From NCBI GenBank assembly GCA_002773835.1, contig PFAC01000012.1:1-47001 (forward strand): a stretch of 47,001 nt of DNA, in the 5' to 3' direction. How positions within the stretch are numbered: the first letter of the stretch is position 1; each line of letters starts with the position of its first letter. Positions 34,404-43,446 of the stretch are shown piece after piece. The stretch is from Chlamydiae bacterium CG10_big_fil_rev_8_21_14_0_10_35_9 (GTDB lineage: Bacteria; Chlamydiota; Chlamydiia; Chlamydiales; SM23-39). A program made the translations under genes and the position numbers. The notes below the pieces were generated by a model. That model had not been told where the DNA came from, made no database searches, and saw nothing but the letters and a program-made list of their open reading frames with translations.

Positions 34404-35302
34404 TTTTTTGCCATTTTTATAAGCTGTTGTAATCTCTCTTCAGCATTTTCTGCAAGAAAATTAACAGGCATCATAAAGTCTAGCAATTGTGAAATTTTTT
34501 CTTTAAGCTCTTCTCTTTTAAAAATACAGTCGATCATTCCGTGCTCAAGTAAGAATTCCGATTTTTGAGCTTTGTCAGGCAGCTTTTGCTTAGTAATTTG
34601 TTCTACTACCCTAGGACCTGCAAACCCAATTAAAGCATCTGGCTCAGCCACCACTATATCCCCTAAAGAAGCAAAAGAGGCTGTCACTCCCCCCATTGTG
34701 GGATTGGTCAGAACTGAAATATAAGGAATTTTTGCATCTGATAGCTTCGCCAAGGCAGCTGATGTTTTTGCCATTTGCATTAATGAAAGAATGGACTCCT
34801 GCATGCGGGCACCACCTGATGCAGATACTAAAATCAATGGTATTTTTTTCTCTAAGGCATGCTCAATTAACAAAGTAATCCTTTCGCCGACAACGGATCC
34901 CATAGACCCACCCATGAAAGAAAAATCCAACACACCTAGAGCTACATCTCTTTTATTAATTTTGCAAATGCCTACAGTAATAGCTTCGTTGTTATGTGAT
35001 TTTTCCGTAGCTTTTTTCAATCTTTCAGGATACTTCTCTGTATCCTCAAATTGTAAAGCATCAACTGGCCTTATATCATCAAAAAGACATTGAAAAGAAT
35101 CCTTGTCTGCTAAAAGAGAAATCCTTTGCTTTACTGTAATTCGGTAATGAAAGCCACATTTCGGACAGCAGTTAATATTTCCTTGCAACTCGTTTGCATG
35201 AATAAGCTCTTTACATCCACTACACTTGATCCACCCACTAAACCCATCTTTCTTGGTCGACTGGACCTTAATTTTCGGCTTACTTTTTGAAAATAACCCC
35301 AT
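34400..35302 (-). CDS. accD: Acetyl-CoA carboxylase carboxyltransferase subunit beta
   Basis: 300 residues. The zinc ribbon is in [18 protein letters not shown] with [12 protein letters not shown] (four cysteines, about 28-51). The crotonase-like core carries [36 protein letters not shown] and [17 protein letters not shown], the oxyanion glycines being intact. With AccA (not here) it transfers carboxyl from carboxybiotin to acetyl-CoA for fatty acid synthesis. First gene of the leftward accD-dut-ptsN-ptsN unit; the promoter is expected in the AT-rich 35303-35512 gap. Confidence 0.97.
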   Translation of the reverse strand: MGLFSKSKPKIKVQSTKKDGFSGWIKCSGCKELIHANELQGNINCCPKCGFHYRITVKQRISLLADKDSFQCLFDDIRPVDALQFEDTEKYPERLKKATEKSHNNEAITVGICKINKRDVALGVLDFSFMGGSMGSVVGERITLLIEHALEKKIPLILVSASGGARMQESILSLMQMAKTSAALAKLSDAKIPYISVLTNPTMGGVTASFASLGDIVVAEPDALIGFAGPRVVEQITKQKLPDKAQKSEFLLEHGMIDCIFKREELKEKISQLLDFMMPVNFLAENAEERLQQLIKMAKK

Positions 35303-35474
35303 ACTTCACCAAATATATTTTTTTCATGCAATTATACCTTAAAAGCCAATTTCAGAAACCCTCGAAAAATCACAAAAAATTTAAGCTGTTAAAAGCCAAG
35401 AACTTATTAAAACATCTAATTACTTAATAATAATAAATTATTTTTTAATGTTTAAATTAGAAAACAAAAAACGT

Positions 35475-35480
35475 TATAAT
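35475..35480 (+). promoter_or_regulatory. Probable -10 box before the 35513 gene
   Basis: TATAAT in a very AT-rich stretch (35400-35512), 33 bases before the ATG. The -35 is poor (TTAAAT). Several overlapping AT-rich alternatives exist nearby. Confidence 0.35.
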
Positions 35481-35512
35481 ATATTTTAATATAATTAAAT
35501 ATAATTAATAAT

Positions 35513-36112
35513 ATGACTTTTTGTAATTTTTTCTTTTCTAGCACTCAGGTAGCAGGTCGTATGGGAGCCTTTGCCACAGCCCTTGCTGAAAAAAGTAAAA
35601 CATCAGATCTATTGTGCGAATTAATTGATCGAGTAGCTAAATTAGGATTTAAATATTGTGGCGACACGTTAAATGATTCGAATGCAAATACAGATGCCAT
35701 AAAAAGAAGAATTTTTATCCGATCCAATAAAGATATAAATACTTGTCTAATTTCTTTGGCATATGAACTGACTAACGCATTAAACAAAGAAAAGTTTACC
35801 AAAATCTTTGAGGCTTTTTTACATGATGAAACTCCAACTAATGAAAGAGCTCAGCAGTATGCAAGTACAGTTTTACAAGTAGAGTCTGAAGCTATGTTCA
35901 CAAAATGTAAAATAGCATGTGACTTAAACCTTCAAAGCTATATTAAAAACCCTAAGTATTTGAAAATATTTTTAGCCCATAAAGATGATAAAGAATCAGC
36001 TTGTCAAGCTTTGCACCAAGAAATGGTAAGAAATGGCACTATTGGGAAAAATAAAACAAGTGCCATCTCTCATTATCAAAATCAGTATTATCAATACTGT
36101 AAAAAAGCTTAG
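35513..36112 (+). CDS. Hypothetical protein, cysteine-containing, helical
   Basis: 199 residues, not recognised. It is mostly helical with scattered cysteines (MTFCNFFFSS, KYCGDTLND, INTCLISLAYELTNALN, KCKIACDLNLQ) and no membrane segment or signal peptide. No ribosome binding site precedes the ATG at 35513; an alternative start is ATG 35561 (MGAFATALAEKS), preceded by CAGG. It is inserted between accD and sodA, which are neighbours in C. trachomatis from memory, and its upstream region is unusually AT-rich, so it looks like a lineage-specific gain and could be an effector. Nothing in the sequence proves this. Confidence 0.65.
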   Translation: MTFCNFFFSSTQVAGRMGAFATALAEKSKTSDLLCELIDRVAKLGFKYCGDTLNDSNANTDAIKRRIFIRSNKDINTCLISLAYELTNALNKEKFTKIFEAFLHDETPTNERAQQYASTVLQVESEAMFTKCKIACDLNLQSYIKNPKYLKIFLAHKDDKESACQALHQEMVRNGTIGKNKTSAISHYQNQYYQYCKKA

Positions 36113-36118
36113 TTATTT

Positions 36119-36739
36119 TTAAGAAGATGCCTGATCAAATCTTTTTTCGATTTCTTTCCAATTGAAAATCTTCCAAATAGCTTTTACATAATCAGGTCTT
36201 ACATTTTTATACTGTAAGTAGTAAGCATGTTCCCATACATCAACACCTAGAATAGGAATCAACCCTTTTGTACTTAAAGGATCTTGGTTGGCGCAAGTAG
36301 CAATTTCCAACTCTTTTGTAGCCTTATTGTAACCGAGCCATCCCCATCCTGAACCTTGAATACCTGAAGTTTTTGTATTAAACTTCTCTTGAAAAGAGCT
36401 TAAGTCTCCAAAGTCTTTTTCAATTGCTTGTAGAAGTTTTCCAGAAGGTCCTTCTCCTCCTTCTTTTTCAGGAGCTAAAATAGTCCAAAAAATACTATGG
36501 TTAATGTGTCCGCCTCCATTAAATTTAATGGCAGACTGAAGGGCTATCATGTCGGATACATTATTTTTACTTTCCGCTTCATGGTATTTTTCCAAAGCTT
36601 CATTGAGCTTATTGACATAACCTTTATGATGCTTATCATGATGAAGTTCCATAATCTCTGCGCTAATCACAGGCTCTAGTGCACTGTAATCATAAGGAAG
36701 ATCTGGAAGTTGATAGTTTGTTTGTTGCGCCATACTCAT
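36119..36739 (-). CDS. sodA: Superoxide dismutase (Mn/Fe)
   Basis: 206 residues from ATG 36739, with AGGAG just before; ATG 36733 is an equally possible start. The longer frame would lie inside hemD. Metal ligands are in [27 protein letters not shown] and [21 protein letters not shown] is the family core. The GGGHINHS and Gln-containing ANQDPLS pattern favours manganese. It detoxifies superoxide, probably in the cytoplasm as there is no signal peptide. Last gene of the rnc-radA-hemC-hemD-sodA run; its stop is seven bases from the rightward unknown gene. Confidence 0.96.
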   Translation of the reverse strand: MSMAQQTNYQLPDLPYDYSALEPVISAEIMELHHDKHHKGYVNKLNEALEKYHEAESKNNVSDMIALQSAIKFNGGGHINHSIFWTILAPEKEGGEGPSGKLLQAIEKDFGDLSSFQEKFNTKTSGIQGSGWGWLGYNKATKELEIATCANQDPLSTKGLIPILGVDVWEHAYYLQYKNVRPDYVKAIWKIFNWKEIEKRFDQASS

Positions 36740-36746
36740 TAAACTC

Positions 36747-37403
36747 CTAGTTAGTTTTGGGGTTATCATAGACCTCAAGTCGGTTTTTCTCAAGCCTGCT
36801 CTCATACACTGCTTTTGTAATAGGGCCAATATGTCTGACCTTAATATGAGGTGGGATTTTTTGAAAAAAGTAAAAAAAAGAATCTACTGTCGAAGGACTT
36901 GTAAAAACAAACTCTTCATAATCTTGAAAGTTTATTTCCCTATCAGGTTTGTAAAACTTCGTAGTATATAATGCGAGGGTTGCAAACTTGATATTGTTTT
37001 CAGATAAAAAACTGTCTATTTTTTTTCTGGCAAGTGAGGAGCGCGGAAGAAATATATAACTATTTTTTAAAGAACAAGTTTTTAAGTATTGTATGATCCC
37101 TTCTTGCGTATACTCTTGAGGGCACTCGCTAAATACTCCCCTTTTTAAAAGAGCTTTTTTTGTAAGAGGACCAATAGATATACATTGAGGGTTTTGTATT
37201 TTTGAGATATGGGAGAAAAAAATATCAACGGTAGTTTGTGAAGTAAAAATAATATGCGAGAATTTCTCTACTTCCAATAAAAACCGCTTTATATTTTTAT
37301 GAGGCACAATTTTTATCAAAGGATAATGGACCGCTAATTTCTTATCGGTAAAATTTTCTATAGAAAGTCCAAAATATAGAATTCTTTTAGTGGATTTTTT
37401 CAA
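36747..37403 (-). CDS. hemD: Uroporphyrinogen-III synthase
   Basis: 218 residues, a little short for the family (~250). HemD closes and inverts ring D of hydroxymethylbilane. The family has weak conservation; visible are the first-domain [16 protein letters not shown] and the second-domain [17 protein letters not shown] with the conserved Ser/Thr, plus [12 protein letters not shown] near the end, matching the G..T...... pattern, and [14 protein letters not shown] in domain one. The start is TTG at 37403, inside the hemC end (17-base overlap); no ATG is available close by. Its position after hemC is the standard arrangement. Confidence 0.82.
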   Translation of the reverse strand: MKKSTKRILYFGLSIENFTDKKLAVHYPLIKIVPHKNIKRFLLEVEKFSHIIFTSQTTVDIFFSHISKIQNPQCISIGPLTKKALLKRGVFSECPQEYTQEGIIQYLKTCSLKNSYIFLPRSSLARKKIDSFLSENNIKFATLALYTTKFYKPDREINFQDYEEFVFTSPSTVDSFFYFFQKIPPHIKVRHIGPITKAVYESRLEKNRLEVYDNPKTN

Positions 37404-38031
37404 AAAGCTTTACCATTTCCTGATCATCTGACCGGGCCAAAATAGCAAGCTGCCCTTGTCCTTCAACAGTGGAATCATTAAAAATAAATCTATTCAATCC
37501 TGTTTTTTTCAGCCTTATTAAAGCAGCTTCGGCGACTACCACTCCATCTGCTTTATGTTCCTGTAATAAAGAAAGTCTTTTTTCTATCGTTCCTCTCAAA
37601 TCAATAAAAGACAAATCCTTTCTATATCTTTTCACCATCTCTTCTCTTCTTTCAGAGGAGGTGGCGATAACAGCCCCAGACTTTAAAGACAGAAAAGACT
37701 CCCCTGGTCTTAAAACTAAGCTGTCTCTATTATCAACACTATCCGTAATGGCAACAATTGTTAAGCCTGAAGGGATTTTTTCAGGTAAATCTTTTGCCGA
37801 GTGAACGGCTACCCTTGCTCTTCTGGAAAAAAGAGACTGATCGACTTCCTTAGTAAAAAAATCTGTTTTCCCTAAGACTCTCAAAGAAGTTTTTAAATCA
37901 AGATCTCCTGAACTTTTAAGAAAAAGAAAATCAAAAGAAATTGTAGAGGCGATTTTCTTAAGCTTATTTACAATTTCCTTTACTTGAGCTTTTGATAGGT
38001 TGGAGTCTCTTGCTGCAATGGTAATTTTCAC
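37387..38031 (-). CDS. hemC: Porphobilinogen deaminase, short form without domain 3
   Basis: 214 residues against about 310 in most bacteria. Domain 1-2 landmarks are intact: TIAARDSNLSKAQVKEI, the catalytic Asp in AVHSAKDLPEKIPSGL, IATSSERREEMVKRYRKDL and FIDLRGTIEKRLSLL, and VVVAEAALIRLKK. The C-terminal domain, which bears the cysteine that holds the dipyrromethane cofactor, is missing, and the whole protein has no cysteine. From memory the Chlamydia HemC is also short. The gene starts with GTG overlapping the radA stop (GTGA) and ends inside hemD, so it is not a recent truncation by a stop codon. Confidence 0.9.
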   Translation of the reverse strand: MKITIAARDSNLSKAQVKEIVNKLKKIASTISFDFLFLKSSGDLDLKTSLRVLGKTDFFTKEVDQSLFSRRARVAVHSAKDLPEKIPSGLTIVAITDSVDNRDSLVLRPGESFLSLKSGAVIATSSERREEMVKRYRKDLSFIDLRGTIEKRLSLLQEHKADGVVVAEAALIRLKKTGLNRFIFNDSTVEGQGQLAILARSDDQEMVKLFEKIH

Positions 38032-39395
38032 GGTAAAATCTCTTGAATTGCTTCATCGACTAAATCGACAGGAACAAGTTCAATTTTACTTGCTAAGGCT
38101 TTATCGAGCTCTTTTTGATTCTTCTTAGGAAGAATACATTTTTTAAAACCCATATGTACTGCTTCTTTAATCCGACTCTCTATTCTTGGGATTGCCCTTA
38201 CCTCGCCTGCAAGGCCAACTTCTCCCATAACAATAGTGTTCGTATCAATGGACCGATTCGTAAAAGAAGAGGCTATAGCTAAAAGAACGGCAAGATCAAT
38301 GGACGGCTCTTTAATTTTCATTCCACCTGCAACTGATACAAACACATCACATTGATGTAACAGATAGCCGACTCTTTTTTCTAATACGGCTATTAAAAGA
38401 GCGAGTCTGTTTTGATCAAGTCCTGTTGTTTTTCTTGTAGCAGTAGAATAAGCGCTAGTAGTGACTAAAGCCTGCACTTCAATTAAAAAGGGACGAAGAC
38501 CTTCCACTGTTGCCGTTGCAACGCACCCTGAAACATTTTCTTTCCTATGCTCTAAAAAAATTTCAGAAGGGTTGCTAATCTCTTTTAGCCCCTTTTCGTG
38601 CATTTGAAAAATAGCTATGTCATCTGTTGGACCAAATCGGTTTTTGACACTTCTTAAAAGCCTATATCCATGATGTCGATCCCCTTCAAATTCTAGTACA
38701 GTGTCAACTAAGTGTTCTAAAACTCTCGGACCTGCTATTTCTCCTGACTTTGTTACATGGCCAATTAAAAATGTGGTAACACCATATCCCTTAGCAATAT
38801 GCATGCATTCACTAGCAATCTCCCTAACTTGCACAACAGATCCTGGAGAGGAAGGAAGCTCCGTTTTATAAACAACCTGAACAGAATCAACAATTAAAAC
38901 AGTTGGCTTAATTTTATCTATTTCTTGCTTAATGTGAGTGAAAGAAGTTTCGTTGAATAAATATAAGTTGTCCTGCCCAAGATTTAACCTGTTGGCTCTT
39001 AAAGAAGTTTGTTCGATGGATTCTTCTGCACAGACGTATAATACCTTTTCGTTTTGTTCAGCAAGAAAATGCGCTAACTGCAAAAGAAGGGTAGATTTTC
39101 CAATGCCAGGATCGCCTCCTAATAAAATAAGTGACCCACTGACAATCCCTCCTCCAAACAGCCTGTCTACTTCTTTCATCTTGGTAGATTTTCTTGAAAA
39201 ACTGGAAATATTTATTTCTGATATCCTAAGAGGTTTTGAAGAAGGTTTTTGAGAAACAAACTTGGGTTTTGATTCTTCCACTGATTGCATTTCAGAAAAT
39301 GTATTCCACTGATGACACATACTGCAGCTTCCCGTCCATCTAGATTGTTGGTGGCCACATTCAGAACATTGCCAAAAAGACTTAACCTTGCTCAC
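38028..39395 (-). CDS. radA: DNA repair protein RadA (Sms)
   Basis: 455 residues. A zinc finger at the start (C10, C13, C24, C27 in WQCSECGHQQSRW and GSCSMCHQW), a RecA-like ATPase with Walker A LLGGDPGIGKSTLL (about 91-104) and Walker B VLIVDSVQVV, the RadA-specific KNRFGPTDD, and a C-terminal Lon-like domain with SIDLAVLLAIAS and GEVGLAGEVRAIPR. RadA helps branch migration in recombination. Start GTG overlaps the rnc stop (GTGA); the stop overlaps the hemC start. Confidence 0.97.
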   Translation of the reverse strand: MSKVKSFWQCSECGHQQSRWTGSCSMCHQWNTFSEMQSVEESKPKFVSQKPSSKPLRISEINISSFSRKSTKMKEVDRLFGGGIVSGSLILLGGDPGIGKSTLLLQLAHFLAEQNEKVLYVCAEESIEQTSLRANRLNLGQDNLYLFNETSFTHIKQEIDKIKPTVLIVDSVQVVYKTELPSSPGSVVQVREIASECMHIAKGYGVTTFLIGHVTKSGEIAGPRVLEHLVDTVLEFEGDRHHGYRLLRSVKNRFGPTDDIAIFQMHEKGLKEISNPSEIFLEHRKENVSGCVATATVEGLRPFLIEVQALVTTSAYSTATRKTTGLDQNRLALLIAVLEKRVGYLLHQCDVFVSVAGGMKIKEPSIDLAVLLAIASSFTNRSIDTNTIVMGEVGLAGEVRAIPRIESRIKEAVHMGFKKCILPKKNQKELDKALASKIELVPVDLVDEAIQEILP

Positions 39396-40105
39396 TTAAT
39401 CTCCTTGAGTTTGATTAGCGCTTTTTCTGCCGCTTTTTGTTGAGCTATTTTTTTAGTGGGTCCCTCTGCAGTTGCTATTTTTTGATTATTTACAACAACT
39501 TCAACAGTAAAAACTTTATCATGAGCAGGGCCCTTATCTTCAATAAGATTGTATTGAGGTGGAAGCTGATAGTTCTTTTGTGAGTAGTCTTGAAGCAGCG
39601 CCTTAAAATTAGGGGAAGGTTTTTCAATTTTTTCAAAAATGGATGCCTTAAAATTATTTTCAAAAAGCTCTCTAGCGCTTTGCAAGCCTCCATCCAAATA
39701 AACAGCTCCGATCAGAGCTTCAAAAGCATCTGCAATAATAGTTTTTCTACCACGAGTCGTATTATTTTTTTCCCCCTTTCCTAATAAAATGTATTGGTCA
39801 AGGCCTAGTTTTTTCATATATTCAGCACAAGAAGTTGCATTCACTAAATTAGACAGTAAAAAAGAGAGCTCACCTTCAGGGCTATCAGGTAAAAGTTTAT
39901 ATAAAAGATCTGCAACAATAAGGCCTAAGACACTATCGCCTAAAAATTCGATTCTTTCATTGTGAGCATTAACTATTGATTTATTTTCATTAAAGTAAGA
40001 TCTATGAATAAAAATTAAAGAAAAAAGGTCAAAGTTTTTAAATTTATAACCAATTTTATCCTCAATATCTTTTTTATTTTTTTTTAAAGTTTCTAATGAT
40101 GCCAT
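39392..40105 (-). CDS. rnc: Ribonuclease III
   Basis: 237 residues. The signature HNERIEFLGDSVLGLIVADL (about 44-63) and the second acidic cluster in ADAFEALIGAVYLDGG carry the metal-binding Glu and Asp residues. A double-stranded RNA-binding domain fills about 160-235 (LLQDYSQKNYQLPPQYNLIE, then TKKIAQQKAAEKALIKL). It cuts double-stranded RNA, including rRNA precursors. First gene of the leftward run to sodA; a 67-base gap separates it from the divergent dapL. Confidence 0.97.
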   Translation of the reverse strand: MASLETLKKNKKDIEDKIGYKFKNFDLFSLIFIHRSYFNENKSIVNAHNERIEFLGDSVLGLIVADLLYKLLPDSPEGELSFLLSNLVNATSCAEYMKKLGLDQYILLGKGEKNNTTRGRKTIIADAFEALIGAVYLDGGLQSARELFENNFKASIFEKIEKPSPNFKALLQDYSQKNYQLPPQYNLIEDKGPAHDKVFTVEVVVNNQKIATAEGPTKKIAQQKAAEKALIKLKEIK

Positions 40106-40172
40106 GTAAGAAAAATAGGTTGTTCCTTTTCATTATACGTATTAAAATTAACACAATTTTTCAAGGATGGCT

Positions 40173-41378
40173 ATGGTTAAACTCAACCCTCACTACAAAA
40201 AGTTAATTTCCTCCTATTTATTTCCTAAAATTCAATCTAAAGTATCTGAATTTAAGCAAAGAGATGCAGGGAAAACTTTTTTAAATTTAGGAATTGGGGA
40301 TGTAACAAAGCCCTTACCTCCCAGCATTGTCGCAGCTTTAGTTGACGCATCTAAAGAGCTTGGATCTGAACCTACCATGCAAGGCTACGGGCCTTCTTCT
40401 GGTTATGGCTTTTTACGTGAGCTCATTGCTGAAAACGACTATAAAGGCTTAAAAATCACCGCTGATGAAGTTTTTGTCTCTAATGGTGCGAAGTGCGACA
40501 TTGCCAATATCCAGGAAATCCTTTCCCAGGAAAACAGCGTAGCTATATGCGACCCTACCTATCCTGTTTATTTAGATTCTAACGTAATGGCAGGCAGAAC
40601 TCTTGATTTCACGAATGGACAATATCAAAAAATTATCTACTTACCTTGTTTGGAAGAAAATAATTTTTTCCCAGACTTGCCGAAGAAACCTTGTGACATT
40701 ATTTACTTATGCTCCCCTAACAACCCAACCGGTATTGGATTTACTTATGAAGAGCTAAAAAAATGGGTAAATTATGCATTAGAAAATGAGGCTCTAATTA
40801 TTTTTGATGCAGCTTATGAAGCTTTTATTACATCGGAAAATGTACCTCATTCTATTTTCGAGATTGACAATGCTAAAAAAGTAGCCATTGAAATTAAAAG
40901 TTATTCTAAGAAATGTGGTTTTACTAACATCCGCGCCTCTTATACTATCGTGCCGCATGATTTAATCATTGAAGGGCAAAAACTTAATGAGTACTGGAGC
41001 CGAAGGCAAGACACCAAGTTTGGTGGTGTCCCTTATCCTATTCAAAAAGCTGCAGCTGCAACTTATTCCCCCCAAGGTCAACTTGAAATTATACAGCTCA
41101 TTGATGAATATAAGCTTCAGGCAAAAGTTTTGAGAGAAGGGCTTATCGACCTAGGATTCACAGTATATGGAGGAGTAGATGCTCCTTATGTATGGTGTAA
41201 GTCGCAAAAGTCTTCTTGGGAATTTTTTGATGATCTCTTAGAAAACCATCAAATTATAACTATTCCTGGAGAAGGCTTTGGCCATGCAGGAAAAGGGTTT
41301 GTTCGTTTTTCAGCATTTGCCCCATTACAAATAATTAAAGAAGCATTAAACAGGCTCTCATTATGCGTTACACAATAA
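40173..41378 (+). CDS. dapL: LL-diaminopimelate aminotransferase
   Basis: 401 residues from ATG 40173, five bases after AAGGA (ATG 40167 would add two). DapL makes LL-diaminopimelate directly from tetrahydrodipicolinate, for peptidoglycan and lysine. Family blocks: LNLGIGDVTKPLPPSIVAAL, GYGPSSGYGFLRELIAENDY, ICDPTYPVYLDSNVMAG, LCSPNNPTGIGFTYEELKKW, DAAYEAFI, the PLP lysine in SYSKKCGFTNIRASYTIVP, and GEGFGHAGKGFVRFSAFAP. The pattern is clearly DapL and not a general aspartate aminotransferase. In C. trachomatis the same gene is CT390. It overlaps the next gene by 16 bases. Confidence 0.96.
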   Translation: MVKLNPHYKKLISSYLFPKIQSKVSEFKQRDAGKTFLNLGIGDVTKPLPPSIVAALVDASKELGSEPTMQGYGPSSGYGFLRELIAENDYKGLKITADEVFVSNGAKCDIANIQEILSQENSVAICDPTYPVYLDSNVMAGRTLDFTNGQYQKIIYLPCLEENNFFPDLPKKPCDIIYLCSPNNPTGIGFTYEELKKWVNYALENEALIIFDAAYEAFITSENVPHSIFEIDNAKKVAIEIKSYSKKCGFTNIRASYTIVPHDLIIEGQKLNEYWSRRQDTKFGGVPYPIQKAAAATYSPQGQLEIIQLIDEYKLQAKVLREGLIDLGFTVYGGVDAPYVWCKSQKSSWEFFDDLLENHQIITIPGEGFGHAGKGFVRFSAFAPLQIIKEALNRLSLCVTQ

Positions 41379-41980
41379 CTAATCAGCACATCAACTTTTT
41401 CTTAGAACACGGCTTCATTGATTTTGAGGATGTTTTTACTGAAAAAGAAAAGAAAGCACTATATATAGAGGCAAATGGTCTTAAAGAAGACATTTCCTCC
41501 AGCGATCTTTATAAAAAAGGAAGAGACCTTTGGAGGACCAATTCTATTTTTAAAAGCTTTGCCTTTAAAAAAAGCCTAGCAAAAATAGCCTCAGAGCTAA
41601 CTAGTATCAATTCACTTCGATTAGCCTTTGATCAGCTTTATTTTGCAGATCAGCTTTTTTCAGAAAATGATTCGCTAGGATCTTATTTTTCTTTTAAGAG
41701 ATTAGCTTGTATGGTCCTTATTCAAGCAAATGAGACGGACTTTTCAAAGAACACCCTTTTTAGCAATAGCCCCTTAGGATGCACCTTTATTCAACCCTAT
41801 AAAGCTCTATCTCTAGAAGATCTGCAAAAGCCAGGCTCGGTTACCTACATGCTGGGATTTTGCCCTGTAAAAACCCTTTATGTAAAAAATGAGCTGGATC
41901 CCAATACTCATTTTTTAAAGCAATTTGGTTATACCTTTGGTGATTTCTTGTTAGATGAATATCACCCTATTATTTCTTAA
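41363..41980 (+). CDS. PhyH-like protein lacking the iron-binding motif
   Basis: 205 residues. The start INFFLEHGFIDFEDVFTEKE resembles the opening of phytanoyl-CoA dioxygenase-like proteins (a helix, then G[FY]... and an acidic turn), and FKKSLAKIASELTSINSLRL followed by FDQLYF matches the strand where these enzymes begin their core. But no HxD...H iron triad is seen at the expected places, so it is likely a non-catalytic relative or the resemblance is only to the fold. It overlaps dapL by 16 bases and is therefore co-expressed with it; from memory an unknown gene (CT391) follows dapL in C. trachomatis too, so the pair is conserved. Confidence 0.6.
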   Translation: MRYTITNQHINFFLEHGFIDFEDVFTEKEKKALYIEANGLKEDISSSDLYKKGRDLWRTNSIFKSFAFKKSLAKIASELTSINSLRLAFDQLYFADQLFSENDSLGSYFSFKRLACMVLIQANETDFSKNTLFSNSPLGCTFIQPYKALSLEDLQKPGSVTYMLGFCPVKTLYVKNELDPNTHFLKQFGYTFGDFLLDEYHPIIS

Positions 41981-42170
41981 TCTATTATGAAAAATTTTGG
42001 CACTCCATTTGGATAATCAGAAAATATATTTCATTCTAGATTGTATCAAATTTTTTATAATTATCTAATCTACTAATTTAGATAAAAATTAAAAACGTTA
42101 ATAAATAATCATTTATTTAAAACAATTAATGTATTAATAACTAATATTATTAATCATAGCTAAAATAACT

Positions 42171-42830
42171 ATGACAACGACGAGTTTATACCAAGTATCT
42201 TACTCTAGTGGATTTTATCAGGATGAAAAAAAATTTTTTGAAGACTAAATTTCAAAAAGAATTCAATCTGCGATTTTTGTTCCAATCAGTCTAATTGCAA
42301 ATATTTTTTATACATCCATAGCAGTTGGAGCCATAGTTTTATCTTTTGCAACATGTGACAAGTCTCTTTTAACAGCTACATTTAGTCCTTCACGAGGCTT
42401 TGCAGAAAATGCTCGTGGCATAATCGCTCATCCTTATAACTGCCTATTAAAAACTTTGAATCCAAACGCAAAAATTCCTGATTTAAAAAAAGATTCATCT
42501 AGAACTTCATCTGGTATTATTTCAGACCTAATCTTAAAAACTAAACCTTTTGAATCAGCAATGCATTGCTTTAAATCAAAAAGCTTTTTTAAACGGCACA
42601 TAGTATTAAGACTTACAGTCGCGCTTTTCGCTGTTACTGCTGTTATTACTAGAGTTGCTGACGGAGTGATTGGAATAGGCGCTGCTTTATTGTCTTTCTT
42701 GACGTTTGGAAAAATCTCTGCAATAAACAACATAGCTTTTAGAGCTTTGCAAACACCTATCGTCATAATGGAATTTACTTCCCTTTCCTTAGGGATTATT
42801 AACCAAAAAATGCTTTTTCCTACTGAGTAG
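42171..42830 (+). pseudogene. Membrane-protein gene broken by one in-frame TAA
   Basis: A single reading frame of 220 codons runs from ATG 42171 to TAG 42828-42830, broken only by a TAA at 42246-42248 (codon 26). Both sides look coding in the same frame: MTTTSLYQVSYSSGFYQDE before it and ISKRIQSAIFVPISLIANIF after it. It encodes two hydrophobic regions, about 33-57 (FVPISLIANIFYTSIAVGAI) and about 147-175 (LTVALFAVTAVITRVADGVI). The family is not recognised; two-lobed hydrophobic stretches suggest an Inc-like membrane protein. There is no good start after the TAA until a TTG at 42456. No clear ribosome binding site. The 190 bases before it are AT-rich and hold nothing recognisable. Confidence 0.7.
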
Positions 42831-42930
42831 TAGGTATATCTCATTTTACTTTAGAATCACTAAATATGTTTATTAGATAAATATTCGACAATAACATTCT
42901 TTTCTCTAAAACTATTAATGAATGAATACT

Positions 42931-43392
42931 TCAAGCCAAATATCGGAGCTGAAAGACTTGTTGAAGATCCTCAAGTCTAGACTTAAGTTTTTCAACCTCT
43001 TTTTGAAAAAAGTCATTTTGATAAGGAGTACTCTTCTGTAAGGAATTAATTTTAAAATGCATATTTTTTATGCTTTCTTCTATTTCAGAAAGCAGTAATA
43101 CATCTAAATTTAGCTCTAACTGCTTCAACTCCAAAGATACTTTTTGAAAATGCAATAACAGCTCATGATCTTTTTTCCTTCGGCTTTCTTCTAAAAGTTC
43201 TATCTGGGAAAGCACCTGTAAAATATCTTCTGTATAATGGCTTTGAGACCCTTGCTGAATAATCTCACCTAAATGATCTGCTATCTCTTGCACTTGCATA
43301 AATGTAATAGCAGAATTAGAGAGAGCTTTCTTATAATTATTTAAAATGGAATGAAATTCAAAAGAAGAAAATAAACTAACTACTAAACCCAT
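42931..43392 (-). CDS. Hypothetical coiled-coil protein
   Basis: 153 residues, not recognised. After a short hydrophobic start (MGLVVSLFSSFEF), nearly everything is predicted helix with heptads of Leu and Ile, for example LSQIELLEESRRKKDHELLL, VSLELKQLELNLDVLLLSEI and VEKLKSRLEDLQQVFQ. There is no cysteine. It is 54 bases downstream of hemG in the same direction and could be transcribed with it. Small coiled-coil proteins of this kind are common in chlamydiae as chaperones or secretion regulators; here this is a guess. Confidence 0.65.
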   Translation of the reverse strand: MGLVVSLFSSFEFHSILNNYKKALSNSAITFMQVQEIADHLGEIIQQGSQSHYTEDILQVLSQIELLEESRRKKDHELLLHFQKVSLELKQLELNLDVLLLSEIEESIKNMHFKINSLQKSTPYQNDFFQKEVEKLKSRLEDLQQVFQLRYLA

Positions 43393-43446
43393 AATTAAAT
43401 CCTCAGGTTCTTATATCATTTTATAGAAAAAAACAACAAAAGTCAA

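Noticed and set aside
42228-42240. Frameshift in the A8-T6 run as cause of the broken gene at 42171
   Set aside because: The frame is the same on both sides of the run, so a single indel would damage rather than repair it; a plain nonsense change is simpler.
42434-42844. 136-codon leftward frame opposite the broken gene
   Set aside because: It is the antisense of the hydrophobic rightward frame and lacks a start signal; the rightward frame has the better protein-like composition.
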